DNA from: Elephas maximus indicus
Taxonomy: Eukaryota; Chordata; Mammalia; Proboscidea; Elephantidae
Length of the DNA: 64,000 nt
NCBI RefSeq assembly: GCF_024166365.1
Contig: NC_064846.1
Coordinates: forward strand, 32,323,866 to 32,387,865
Direction of reading: 5' to 3'
Shown here: piece after piece, positions 13,301-24,720 of the stretch
How positions within the stretch are numbered: the stretch's first letter is position 1
Layout: each line of letters starts with the position of its first letter
Notes under the pieces: generated by a model
What the model was told of the DNA's origin: nothing
Seen by the model: only the letters and a program-made list of their open reading frames with translations
The model's database searches: none
Position numbers and translations under genes: made by a program

Positions 13301-14236
13301 GTTTTCATTCTCATTGGAGTCTCTGAATTTCTTTATTCCGTCCTTAATGTCTTCTATAATCCAGTCTTTTTTGAGGAGGGTATTGTTCCGTTTCCACGTG
13401 TTTGATTTCTTTTCCCTGCTTTTCCTCTGATTGATTTCCACTTTTATGGCCTTATGGTCAGAGAAGATGCTTTGTAATATTTCAGTGTTTTGGATTCTGC
13501 TAAGGCTTGCTTTATGACCTAATATGTGGTCTATTCTAGAGAATGTTCCATGTGCACTAGAAAAGAAAGTATACTTGGTTGCTGTTGAGTGGAGTGTTCT
13601 GTATATGTCTACGAGGTCAAGTTGTTTGATTGTGGCATTTAGATCTTTGGTGTCTTTATTTAGCTTCTTTCTGGATGTCCTGTCCTTCACCAAGAGTGGT
13701 GTGTTGAAGTCTCCTACTATTATTTTGGAGCTGTCTGTCTCACTTTTCAATGCTGATAGAGTTTTTGTTTTATGTATTTTGCAGCCCTGTCACTGGGTGC
13801 ATAAATATTTAATGTGGTTATATCTTCTCGGTGTATTGTCCCTTTAATCATTATATAGTGTCCTTCCTTATCCTTTCTGATGGATTTAACTTGAAAGTCT
13901 ATTTTGTCAGAAATTAATATTGCCACTCCTGCTCTTTTTTGATTGTTGTTTGCTTGATGTATTTTTTCATCCTGTGAGTTTTAGTTTGTTTGTGTCTCTA
14001 GGTCTAAGGTGTGTCTCTTGTAGGCAGCATATAGACGGGTCTTGTTTTTTAATCTCTTCTTGCACTCTCTGTCTCTTTATTGGTGCATTTAGTCCATTTA
14101 CATTCAGGGTAATTATGGATAGGTGTGAATTCAGTGCTATCATTTTGCTGTCTTTTTTTTGTGAGTTGACAGTTTCTTTTTCCCACTTGATTTTATGTGC
14201 TGAGTAGATTTTCTTTATATATTGTCTTTTCCTCAT
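10390..14236 (-). pseudogene. L1 ORF2 remnant (endonuclease + reverse transcriptase)
   Basis: Broken ORF2 of the 6.2-kb L1. From its N-terminal side: the endonuclease start with LNVNGLNAPIKR and CLQETHL (13967-14236), later endonuclease with VGDFNTPL (13127-13750), the finger/palm region with RPITKEKIE (12612-13283), the reverse-transcriptase core with [14 protein letters not shown] and catalytic FADD at about 12041-12052 (11717-12208), then [10 protein letters not shown] and LPDFR (11422-11706). Frames shift between the blocks, and stops occur in the C-terminal third. Confidence 0.9.
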
Positions 14237-14599
14237 ATTTGTTGTTGTTGATTTTGTTTCTGCTGAGTCTGTATTTTTCCCTTGTATTTTATTTTGATGA
14301 GTAGGATAGTTTGTGTCTTTTGTGGTTACCTTATTATTTAGCCCTATTTTTCTAAATTTATAACTAACTTTTATTTCTTTGTATCACCGTAGGTTCCTCT
14401 CCATACGGAAGGTGTATGATTACATTTCTTAGTCCCTCTTTAGTATTTTAATGTTGTCTTCTTTTATATACTAACATCACCGTTACCCTGTGTTGGTTTT
14501 TTTTTTTTTTTAATCTTGCTTTGTTTTTTTGGATTTCCCTGTCTGGGTTGACTTCTGGCTGCTCTGCCCAGTGTTCTATTCTTGGGTTGATACCTGATA

Positions 14600-15547
14600 T
14601 TATTGATTTTCTAACCAAAGAACTCCCTTTAGTATTTCTTGTAGTTTTGGTTTGGTTTTTACAAATTCCTTCAGCTTGTGTTTATCTGGAAATGTCTTAA
14701 TTTCACCTTCATATTTAAGAGACAGTTTTGATGGATATACAATTCTTGGTGGGCAATTTTTTTCCTTCAATTTTTTAAATATGTCATCCCATTGCCTTGT
14801 TGCCTGCATGGTTTCTGCCGAGTAGTCTGAGCGTATTCTTATTGGCTCTCCTTTGTAGGTGACTTTTCTTTTATCCCTCGCTGCTCTTACAATTCTCTCT
14901 CTATCTTTGGTTTTGGCAAGCTTGATTATAATATGTCTTGGTGGCTTTCTTTTAAGGTCTTCCTTATGTGGAGTTCAATGAGCATCCTGGATAGATACCT
15001 TCTCATCTTTTGCAATATCAGGGAAGTTTCCTGCCAGCAAATCCTCAACAATTTTCTCTATATTTTCTGTTATCCCTCCCTGTTCTGGTACTCCAGTCAC
15101 TCACAGGTTATTTCTCTTGATAGAGTCCGACATGATTCTTAAGGTTTCTTCATTTTTTTTAATTCTTTTATCTGATTTTTCTTCAAATATATATATTAGA
15201 TAAAGTGATTTATCTTCGGGTTCAGAAATTCTAGCTTCTAGTTGCTCAATTCTGCTTATCTGACTTTCTATCGAGTTATCTAATTCTTTTATTTTATTGT
15301 TAATCTTCTGAATTTCTGATTGCTGTCTGTCTATAGATTTTTCCAGCCTATTAAACTTTTCATTATGTTCCTGAATAATCTTTCTAATTTCTTCAGTTGC
15401 TTTATCTGTGTGTTCCTTGGCTTGTTCTACGTATTGCCTCATTTCCTTCCTGATGTCCTGAAGGGTTCTGTATATTAAACTTTTGTATTCTGCATCTGAT
15501 AATTCCAGGAATGCACTTTCATCTAAAAGATCCCTGGATTCTTTATT
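14600..15547 (-). pseudogene. L1 ORF1 remnant
   Basis: Truncated ORF1 of the same L1. A coiled-coil block lies at 15101-15442 (heptad-like KINNKIKELDNSIESQISRI). The C-terminal RNA-binding part lies at 14600-14809 (RQWDDIFKKLKEKN and PSKLSLKYEGEIKTFPDK). The N-terminus is missing because the element is 5'-truncated at 15547. Confidence 0.87.
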
Positions 15548-15562
15548 TGTGTATAAACTTTT

Positions 15563-15617
15563 GAATGAGAAGTTAACTTGAGCTGTAAACTTTCACCAAA
15601 AGCACAATAAAAAAAAA
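15563..15617 (+). mobile_element. Older L1, plus strand, 3' tail
   Basis: Continues the 3' UTR broken at 9342: 'gagaagttaacttgagctgt', then 'aaagcacaataaaaaaaaag', an A-rich end. The same junction is unbroken in a related L1 at 40430-40497, which confirms that the intervening 6.2 kb is an insertion. Confidence 0.85.
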
Positions 15618-15618
15618 G

Positions 15619-15760
15619 ATACAGTAAAACCTGCAAAAGCCAGAACCTGTGTGAGGTGGAAACCTCAGATATTTTCCACTAAAACAAGCAATAGAAAAGT
15701 GAAAAGACTGCACCCTGTCAAAAGCAGAAAACTTGCAAGACCAGGAATAACAAAGCTGTC
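15619..15760. mobile_element. Possible Tigger-like DNA transposon fragment
   Basis: Begins 'acagtaaaacctgcaaaagc' and later has 'gtcaaaagcagaaaacttgc', resembling terminal sequence of Tigger-type elements. It is wedged between an L1 tail and an RTE copy. No full terminal inverted repeat pair is visible, so the call is weak. Confidence 0.25.
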
Positions 15761-17289
15761 GCATCCTCACAATCATTGCTATGCTTGATACCATTGTTGT
15801 AGCCACTGTGTCAATCCCTCTCATTGAGGGTCTTCCTCTTTTTCACTGAACCTCTACTTTACCAAGCATGATGTCCTCCAGGGCCCGATCCCTCCTGATA
15901 ACCTGTCCACAAGTATGTGAGACTTAATCTTACCATCCTCGCTTCTAAGGAGCATTCTAGCTGTACTTCTTCCAAAACAGATTGCTCATTCTTCTGGCAG
16001 TTCATGGCATATTCAATATTCTTCACCAATACCGCAATTCAAAGGCAGCAGTTCTTCTTTGGTATCCTTTATTCATTGTCCAGCTTTCCCATGCATATGA
16101 GGCATTTGAAAATTTCGTGGCTTGGATCAGGCGCACCTTTAGTTCTTAAATTCACATTTTTGCTTTTTCACACTTTTAAGGGGTCTATTCCCAATGCAAT
16201 ACATCGGTTGATTTCTTGACTGCTATTTCCATGGGCGTTGATCACGAATCCAAGTAAAATGAAATCCTTGACAAATTCAATATTTTCTCCATTTACCATG
16301 GCATGGCTTATTGGTCCAATTGTGAAGATTTTTATTTTCTTTATGTTAAGGTGCAATCCACACTGAAGGCTATGGTTTTTGATCTTCTTCAGTAAGTGCT
16401 TCAAGTCTTCTTTACTTTCAACAAGCAAGGTTGTGTCATCTGCATATCACAGGTTGTTAATGAGGTGTCCTCCAATCCTATTGCTAAGTTCTTCACATGG
16501 TCCAGATTTTTAGATTATTTGCTCAGCATACAGATCGAATAACTATGGTGACAGGATACAACCCTGACTCACACCTTTCCTGATTTTAAACCATGCAGTA
16601 TCCCCTTGTTCTGTTCGAACAACTGTCTCTTGATCTACTTACAGCTTCCTCATAAGCACAATTAACTGTTCTGGAATTCCCATTCTCTGCAATGTTATCC
16701 ATAATTTGTTATGATCCACACAGCCAAATGCCTTTGCATAGACAATAAAGCACAGGTAAATATCTTTCTAGTGGTATTCTCTGCTTTCAACCAAGTCCAT
16801 CTGACATTAGCAATGATATCCCTCAGCCCATGTCCTCTTCTGAATCCAGCTTGAATTCCTGACAGTTCCCTGTCAATGTACGGTTGTGACTACATTTGAA
16901 TGATCTCCAGCAAAATTTTACTTGCATATGATATTAATGATATTGTTCGATAATTTATGCCTTCTGTTGGAACACCTTTCTTTGAATGGGCACAAATATG
17001 GATCTCTTCCAGTCAGTTGGCCAGGTAACTGTCTTCTAAATTTCTTGGCGTAGATGACTGAGCACTTCCACTGCTGCATCCATTTTTTGAACCACCTAAA
17101 TTGTTATTCGGTCAGTTCCTGGAGCCTTGTGTTTTGCCAATGCCTTCAGTGCAGCTTGGACTTCTTCCTTCAATACCATCAGTTATTGATCATATGCTAC
17201 CTCCTGAAATGGTTGAACATCTACCAGTTCTTTTTGGAACAGTGACTCTCTGTATTCCTTTCATCTTCTTTTGATGCTTCCTGCGTCAC

Positions 17290-18082
17290 TGCGGTGCCAT
17301 GGATCACTTTTGTGTGGCCTTTCCTGACATAGTCTTCTAACTTCACCCAAGTGACTGGGTGGGACTGTGCAGATAGGGTAATTGTGGCTCACAAAAGGGG
17401 TTGGTCAGTTTTGCCATACTGCTGGGCTTGAGGTGAGCCATCCCAGGAGTGGGACAGAGAGAATCCCACCACCACCAAGAAAGAACAGGAGCAGAGAGCG
17501 CATCCTTTGGACCCGGGACCCCAGCACTTAGAAGCTCCTGGAACCACTAGACTGAGAGAGAGAGAGAGCGGTAACCTTGAAGACAGTGAGAAGCAGTGGC
17601 AGGAGACCAAACAGTGGACTTCCTGGCCCGTGCAGGGAGAAAGCTGAATGCCTGTGGTGCTTCTAGGGCCTCATTGGCAGGGGCTAAAAGAGCTTTATAA
17701 TACTTGCCTGAGCAGGGAAGAGGCCTAGAGCCAAAGAGAGGTATGCCTATGAGCCCAGCTGAAAGAGGCTGTCCTGATGGAAGAACTGTATCCTGAGTGT
17801 TCCTGAACCTCAGTTGTAACCTGTACTTCCCTAGTAAACCGCATAATCATGAGTATTGTCTGTGAATTTTGTGCGGCCATGGCAATGAATTATCGAACAT
17901 GGCAGAGAAGTAGAGACTGCCATGGGAGAGACAGTTGGTGTCAGAATTGGTAAAGATGGCAGAGACAAGAGGCATGTCTAATATCCGCCTCATAGAAATC
18001 AGCCTTGGGGTGTTGATCTTCATTCTCCTTCCCCCTTGTGAAGTTAGAGGAGGTCAGACACCACGCCCATACCATTTTTATA
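17290..18082 (+). mobile_element. Solo LTR, ERVL-like, copy 2 (uninterrupted)
   Basis: A 793-bp unit starting TGCGGTGCC and ending TTTTTATA, inserted in RTE copy 1. The flanking 5-mers are GTCAC (17285-17289) and GTCGT (18083-18087). An intact RTE at 51975 reads GTCAT at this point, so both flanks are single-base derivatives of one 5-bp duplication. The poly(A) signal is the variant AGTAAA (17833-17838). The primer-site look-alike is at 17936-17955. This copy defines the boundaries of the family best. Confidence 0.85.
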
Positions 18083-18385
18083 GTCGTTCAATGTTTTGCC
18101 CATAGAATCCTTCAGTATTGCAAATTTTTTCTTCAGTTCTTTTAGCTTGAGAAATGCGGAGCGTATTCTTCCCTTTTGGCTTCCTAACTCCAGGTCTTTG
18201 CACATTTCATTATAATAATTTACTTTTTCTTTTCGAGCCGCCCTTTGAAATCTTCTGTTCAGCTCTTTTACTTCATCATTTCTTTCATTTGTTTTAGCTA
18301 CTCTACTTTCAAGAGCAAGTTTCAGAGTCTCTTCTGACATCCATTTTGGTCTTTTCTTTCTTTCTTGTCTCGTTAATGACCTCTT

Positions 18386-21257
18386 TTTTGTATTTTTATT
18401 GTGCTTTAAGTGAAAGTTTGCAAATCAAGTCAGTATCTCATACAAAAATTTACACACACCTTGCTATATACCCCTAGGTGCTTATCCCCTAATGAGACAG
18501 CACTCTCCTTCTCTCCACCCTGTATTTCCGTCCGGGTCCATTCAGCCAGCTTCTGACCCCCTCTGCCTTCTCTTCTCCTCTCCAGACAGGAGCTGCCCAC
18601 ATAGTCTCATGTGTCTACTTGATCCAAGAAGCCCACTATTCACCAGTATCATTTTCTATCTTATATTCCAGCCCAATGCCTATCCGAAGAGTTGACTTTG
18701 GGAATGGTTCCGGTCTTGGGTTAACAGAAGGTCTGGGGACCATGACCCCCAGGGTCCTTCTAGTCTCAGTCAGACCATTAAGTCTAGTCTTTTTACGAGA
18801 ATTTGAGGTCTGCATCCCACTGCTTTCTTGCTCCTACAGGGATTCTCTGTCGTGTTCCCTGTCAGGGCAGTCACTGGTTGTAGCTGGGCACCAGCTAGTT
18901 CTTCTGGTCTCTGATTTATGCGGCCGTTTCTGTCTCTTGAGCTCATAATTACCTTCTGTCTTTGGCGTTCTTCATTCTCCTTTGCTCCAGGTGGGTTGAG
19001 ACCAATTGATGCATCTTACATGGCCGCTTGCTGGCATTTAAGACTCCAGACGGCACTCTCCAAAGTGGGATGCAGAATGTTTTCTTAATAGATTTTATTA
19101 TGCCAATTAACCTACATGTCCCCTGAAACCATGGTCCCCAAACCCTCACCCCTGCTATGCTGGCCTTTGAAGTGTTCAGTTTACTCAGGTAACTTCTTTG
19201 TTTTTTGTTTAGTCCAGTTGTGCTGACCTCTCCTGTATTGTGTGTTGTCTTTCCCTTCACTTAATTAGTTCTTGTCTACTATCTAAATAGTGAATATCCC
19301 TCTCCCTCCCTCCCTCCCCACTCTTGTAACTGTCAAAGAATATTTTCTTCTCTGTTTAAACTATTTCTTGAGTTTTTATAATAGTGGTCTCATACAATAT
19401 TTGTCTTTTTGCAACTGACTAATTTCACTCAGCATAATGCCTTCCAGATTCTTCCAAGTTATGAAATGCTTCACAGATTCATCACTATCCATGCATGGTA
19501 TTCCATTGTGTGAATGTACCATAATTTATTTATCCATTCATCCGTTGATGGGCATCTTGGTTGTTTCCATCTTTTTGCTATTGTAAACAGTGCTGCAATG
19601 AAGATGGGTGTACATATATCTGTTCATGTAAAGGCTCTTATTTCTCTAGGATATATTCCAAGGAGTGGGATTGCTGGATCGTATGTTAGTTCTATTTCTA
19701 GTTTTTTAAGGAAGCACCAAATCGGTTTCCAAAGTGGTTGTGCCATTTTACATTCCCACCAGCGGTGTATAAGTGTTCCAGTCTCTCCACAACCTCTCCA
19801 ACATTAATTATTTTGTGTATTTTGGATTAATGCCAGCTTTGTTGGAGTGAGATGGAATCTCATTGTAGTTTTGATTTGCATTTCTCTAATGGCTAATGGC
19901 TAATGATCCTGAGCATTTCCTCATGTGTCTCTTAGCTACCTGAATGTCTTCTTTAGTGAAGTGCCTGTTCATATCCTTTGCCCATTTTTTAATTGGGTTA
20001 TTTGTCTTTTTGCTGTTGAGTTTTTGCAGCGTCATGTAGATTTTAGAGATTAGCTGCTGATCGGAAATGTCATAGCTAAAAACTTTTTCCCAGTTTGTAG
20101 GTAATCTTTTTACTCTTTTGGTGAAGTCTTCAGAATGAGCATAGGTGTTTGATTTTTAGGAGCTCCCGGTTATCTAGTTTTCTCTTCTGGTGTTTGTACA
20201 TTGTTAGTAATGTTCTTTATACTGTTTATGGCATGTATTAGGGCTCCTAGCATTTTCCCTATTTTTTCTTCCATGATCTTTATCATTTTAGATTTTATAT
20301 TTAGGCCTTTGATCCATTTTGAGCTCATTTTTGTGCATGGTGTGAGGTATGGGTCTTGTTTCATTTTTTTTTTTTTTTTTTTTTTTTTGCAGATGGATAT
20401 CCAGTCATGCCAGCACCATTTGTTAAAAAGACTGTCTTTTCCCCATTTAACTGACTTTGGGCTTTTGTCAAATATCAGCTGCTCCCATAGGTGGATGTAT
20501 TTATGTCTAGATTCTCAATTCTGTTCCATTGGTCTATGTATCTGTTGTTGTACCAGTACCAGGCTGTTTTGACTCCTGTGGTGGTATAATAGGTTCTAAA
20601 ATCAGGTAGTGTGAGGCCTCTCACTTTGTTCTTCTTTTTCAGTAATGCTTTACTTATTTTGAGCTTCTTTCCCTTCCATATGAAGTTGGTGATTTGTTTC
20701 TCCATCTCATGAAAAAATGTCATTGGAATTGCATTGTACCTATAAATCACTTTTGGTAGAACAGACCTTTTCACAATGTTGAGTCTTCCTATCCATGAGC
20801 AAGGTATGTTTTTCCACTTATGTAGGTCTCTTTTGGTTTCTTGCAGTAGTGTCTTGTAGTTTTCTTTGTATAGGTCTTTTACATCTCTGATAAGATTTAT
20901 TCCTAAGTATTTTATCTTCTTCGGGGCTACTGTAAGTGGTATTGATTTGGTGATTTCTTCTTCAATGTTCTTGTTGTTGTAGAGGAATCCAACTGATTTT
21001 TGTATGTTTGTCTTGTATCCTGATACTCTGCTGAACTCTTCTATTAGTTTCAGTAGTTTTCTTGAGGGTTCTTTAGGGTTTTCTGTGTATAAGATCATGT
21101 CATCTGCAAACAGAGATACTTTTACTTCTTCTTTACCAATCTGGAAGCCTTTTATTTCTTTATCTAGCCTAATTGCTCTGGCTAGGACCTCCAGCACAAT
21201 GCTGAATAAGAGTGGTGTAAAGGACATCCTTGTATGGTTCCCATTCTCAAGGGGAAT
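18386..21257 (-). mobile_element. L1, 2.9 kb, 5'-truncated in ORF2
   Basis: Minus-strand L1 inserted in RTE copy 1, with a 16-bp perfect target-site duplication tcgttaatgacctctt at 18370-18385 and 21258-21273. It holds the 3' UTR and the second half of ORF2, very similar to the 6.2-kb L1, and is truncated inside the reverse transcriptase. A T-run of about 24 at 20365-20390 sits where the sister L1 has only about 8, a local simple-repeat expansion. Confidence 0.93.
20475..21227 (-). pseudogene. L1 ORF2 remnant (reverse transcriptase C-terminal half)
   Basis: A 250-codon open piece of ORF2 with catalytic FADD at about 21099-21110 ([16 protein letters not shown]), then [15 protein letters not shown] and LPDFRTYYT. 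The 5' part is lost by truncation. Downstream toward the 3' end the frame is broken. Confidence 0.88.
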
Positions 21258-21613
21258 TCGTTAATGACCTCTTCCTTTCTTCATGTATGATGTCTTTGAT
21301 GTCATTCTACAACTCACCTGGTCTTCAGTTATTAATGCTCAATGAGTCAAATCTATTCTTGAAATGGCCACTAAATTCAGGTGGGACATACTCAAGGTCG
21401 TACTTTGGCTCTCGTGGACTTGTTCTAATTTTCTTCAGTTTCAACTTGAAGTTGCATCTGAGCAGTTGATGGTCTGTTTCACAGTTGGCCCCTGGCCTTG
21501 CTCTGACTGATGATATTGACGTTCTTCACTGTCTCCACAGATGTAGTCAGTTTGATTCCTGTGTTTTCCATCCACTGAGATCCATGTGCGTAGTCATCAT
21601 TTATGTTGTTGAA

Positions 21614-21682
21614 AACTGTCTATATCTCCCTTCAATTCTGTCAATTTTTGCTTCGTGTATTTTGGGGCCCTGTTGTTAGGTA
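21614..21682 (-). mobile_element. Ancient L1M fragment between RTE copies
   Basis: 'ctgtcaatttttgcttcgtg' then 'ttggggccctgttgttaggt' is the reverse complement of L1 ORF2 endonuclease-region DNA. It appears to belong to the same ancient L1 as 23340-26825, interrupted here by RTE copy 2. Confidence 0.6.
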
Positions 21683-23330
21683 CTTGTTGTTGTTGTTGTT
21701 AGGTGCTGTCATGTCGGTTCCGACTCATAGTGACCCTATGCACAACAGAAGGAAACACTGCCTGGTCCTGAGCCATTCTTACAATCATTGTTATGCTTGA
21801 GCCCATTGTTGCAGCCACTGTGCCAATCCACCTCGTTGAAGGTCTTCCTCTTTTCCACTGACATTGTTCTTTGCCAAGCATGATGTCCTTCTCCAGAGAC
21901 TGATCCCTCCTGACAACATGTCCAAAGTACGTAAGAGGCAGTCTTGCCATCCTTGCTTCTAAGGCGCATTCTGGTTGTACTTCTTCCAAGACAGATATGT
22001 TCATTCTTCTGTCAGTCCATGGTATATTAAATACTCTTCACCAACACCACAATTCAAAGGCGTCAATTCTTCTTCAGTCTTCCTTATTCAATGTCCAGCT
22101 TTCACACACATATGATGCGATTGAAAATACCATGGCTTGGGTCAGGCGCACCTTTGTCTTCAAGGCGACATCTTCTCTCTTCAACACTTTAAAGAGGTCC
22201 TTTGCAGCAGATTTAACCAATGCAATGTGTCTTTTGATTTCCTGACTGCTGCTTCCATAGCTGTTGATAGTGGATCCAAGTAAAATGAAATCCTTGACAA
22301 CTTCAATCTTTTCCCCCTTTATGGTGATATTGCTCATTGGTCCAGTTGTGAGGAATTTTTTTTTTCTTTATGTTGTGGTGCAATCTATACCGAAGGTTGT
22401 GGTCTTTGATCTTCATTAGTAAGTGCTTCAAGTCCTCTTCACTTTCAGCAAGCAAGGTTGTGTCATCTGCATAACACAGGTTGTAAATGAGTCTTCGTTA
22501 TAATCCTTTACTTTGTCTTCTCGAGCCGCCCTTTGAAATCTTCTGTTCAGTTCTTTTACTTCATCAATTCTTCCTTTTGCTTTAGCTGCTCAACGTTAAA
22601 GAGCAAGTTTCAGAGTCTGCTCCGACACCCATCTTGGTCTTTTCTTTTCTGTCTTTTCAATGACCTCTCGTTTTCTTTATGGATGATGTCCTTGATGTCA
22701 TTCCACAACTTGTCCGGTCTTTGGTCACCAGTGTTCAATGCATCAAATCTACTCTTCAGATGGACTCTAAATTCAAGTGGGATACACTCAAGATCATATT
22801 TTGGTTCTCATGGACTTGCTCTGATTTCCTTCAATTTCAGCTTGAACTTGCATGTGAGCAATTGATGGTCTGTTCCACAGTCGGCCCTGGCTGTGTTCTG
22901 GCTGATGATATTGAGCTTTTCCATCATCTCTTTCCACAGATGTAGTCAATTTGATTTCTGTGTGTTCCATCTTTCAAGGTCCATGTGTATAGTTGCCGTT
23001 TATGTTGGTGAAAGAAGGTATTTGCAATGAAGAAGTCGTTGGTTTTGCAAAATTCTATCATTCAGTCTCCGGCATTGTTTCTATCACCAAGGCCATATTT
23101 TCCAACTGCTGATCCTTCTTCTTTGTTTCCAACTTTCACATTAAAATCACCAGTAATTATCAATACATCCTGATTGCATGTTCCATCAATTTAAGACTGC
23201 AGAAGCTGATAAAAATCTTCTGTTTCTTCATCTTTGGCCCTAGTGGTTGGTGCATAAATTTGAATAATAGTCGTAAATTTCTTTTGGTTTTATTTTTTGT
23301 CGTGTACCATTTTGATTCCCTTCTCATTTC
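21683..23330 (-). mobile_element. RTE LINE, copy 2, with intact 3' tail
   Basis: The 3' end lies at about 21683 with (GTT)n on plus, i.e. (AAC)n on the sense strand. The tail follows ('tcggttccgactcatagtga'), then C-terminal RT DNA (DFILLGSTINSYGSSSQEIKRH at 22074-22337, written here in two parts: DFILLGSTINSYG and SSSQEIKRH). A deletion near 22490 joins this to upstream sequence. 22530-23330 reaches the endonuclease region ('aaaatcaccagtaattatca', complement of the GDFN motif region). The tail is nearly the same as that of the AfroSINEs in this window. Confidence 0.85.
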
Positions 23331-24720
23331 TTTCACTGTGTATTTTACCTCATATTACTGTTTACTTATTTTCTAAGTTATTGCCCCAAGAATTACATTG
23401 AGATCTTAATTTATAACAATCTAGTTTTAATTCTTACCAACTTAGTTTCAATAAAAAAAAAATAGTATAGAAAAACTGGTCCTTATGTAGCTCCATCTTC
23501 CCTTTATTTTGTTATTATCCACATTATATCTTTGTGCATTGTTTACCCACCAACATAGATAACGATTGTTGTTTTATGCATTTGCCTTTTAAATTATATA
23601 TGAAAAAATAGAAATTCTTAAAAAATCTTTTAGTAGTGACTTGTTTTTACCTATTTAGTTATCTTTTTAGTGTTCTTCATTTTTGTGTGTGGATTTAAGT
23701 ACTGTTTAATGTCTTTGCATTTCAGTCAGAAAGATTCCTTTTAGCATTTCTTTTACGGCACGTCTGCTAGCGGTGAGCTCCCTCAGTTTTTGTTTATCTG
23801 AAAATATCTTAATTTCTCCTTCATTTTTGAAGGATTTTTTTCAGCCCTTTGAATATGTCATTTCAATGTGTTCTGGACTCCATCTTTTCTGAAGATAAAA
23901 CAGTTGTTAATCTTACTGAGAATCCCTGGTGCAGAATGATTGCTCCTCTCTTGCTGCTTTCAAGATTCTCTTGTTGTCCTTAGCTTTCAACAATTTTGTT
24001 ATGATGTGTCTATGATGTGCATCCCTTTGGATTTATATTACTTGGACTTCATTGAGCTTCTTGGATGTGTAGATGCATGTCTTTCATCAAATTTGGGAAG
24101 CTTTTAGCCATTAGTTCTTCAAGTATTCTTTTTTCCCCCTTTTTCTCTTTCCTGTCCTTCTGTAACTCCCATTATGCTATGCATTCTCCTCCTCATATTG
24201 GATAATCTCAATCTATCATCAGGTTTTCTGATTTTTTCTTCTGCCTGCTCACATCTGCTGTTGAATACCTCTAGTGAATTCTACATTTCAGTTTATTTTT
24301 CAGCTCCAAAATTTCTCTTTGGTTCCATTTTACAGTTTCTATCTCCTTATTAGATATTCTATATTTGGTGAGACATCATTCTCCTGATTTCTTTTAGTGC
24401 TTTGCCCATAGTTTCCTTTAGGTTTTTGAGCATAGTTAGACAGTTCTTTTAAAGTCTTTTTTTTTTTTTTCTGGTAAGTCCAATGCCTGGGTTTCCTTAG
24501 GGACAGTTTCTATTAGTTTCATTTTCCTGTGAATGGGCCCCACTTTTTTGTTTCTTTGTATGCCTCAAAAAAATTTTTTTTGTTAAAAACTGGACAGTTT
24601 TGCTTATTATAAGAGGGAAACTCTGGAAACCAGACCCCCCCCCCACGAGTTCGTTGATTCTGTTTGTGTTAGGTTATTGTTTGTTTTAGTTACTTTTCTT
24701 AACTGTTTTTGTAAAGTCTT

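Larger units (their letters stand above)
9358..15547 (-). mobile_element. L1 retrotransposon, 6.2 kb, 5'-truncated in ORF1
   Basis: A minus-strand L1 with its 3' end at 9358 (complement of '...actttaagtacaataaa') and its 5' break at 15547 inside ORF1. It lies within the 3' UTR of an older plus-strand L1. A 15-bp perfect target-site duplication, tgtgtataaactttt, is present at 9343-9357 and 15548-15562. The order on the minus strand is ORF1 (coiled coil, then RNA-binding domain), ORF2 endonuclease, reverse transcriptase, C-terminal domain and a roughly 1-kb 3' UTR. The frames are broken at several places, so it is not autonomous. Confidence 0.93.
15761..21613 (-). mobile_element. RTE (BovB-like) LINE, copy 1, split twice
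   Basis: Minus-strand RTE pieces at 15761-17289, 18083-18385 and 21258-21613. They are separated by a solo LTR (17290-18082) and a truncated L1 (18386-21257). The first piece encodes late reverse-transcriptase/C-terminal blocks such as LLKKIKNHSLQCGLHLNIKK and NGENIEFVKDFILLG (16168-16428). The piece at 18044-18340 encodes KELNRRFQRAARKEKVNYYN. The frames are disrupted. The 3' tail present in copy 2 is absent here, and the 5' end abuts an ancient L1 near 21614. Confidence 0.85.

Noticed and set aside
9358-15617. A single L1 with a twin-priming 5' inversion
   Set aside because: The minus-strand element has its own 3' UTR and a 15-bp target-site duplication, so it is a separate insertion into an older L1.
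20201-20572. A 123-codon plus-strand open frame with a Phe-rich run
   Set aside because: Antisense reading of the L1 3' part, and the Phe-run is the T-run expansion.
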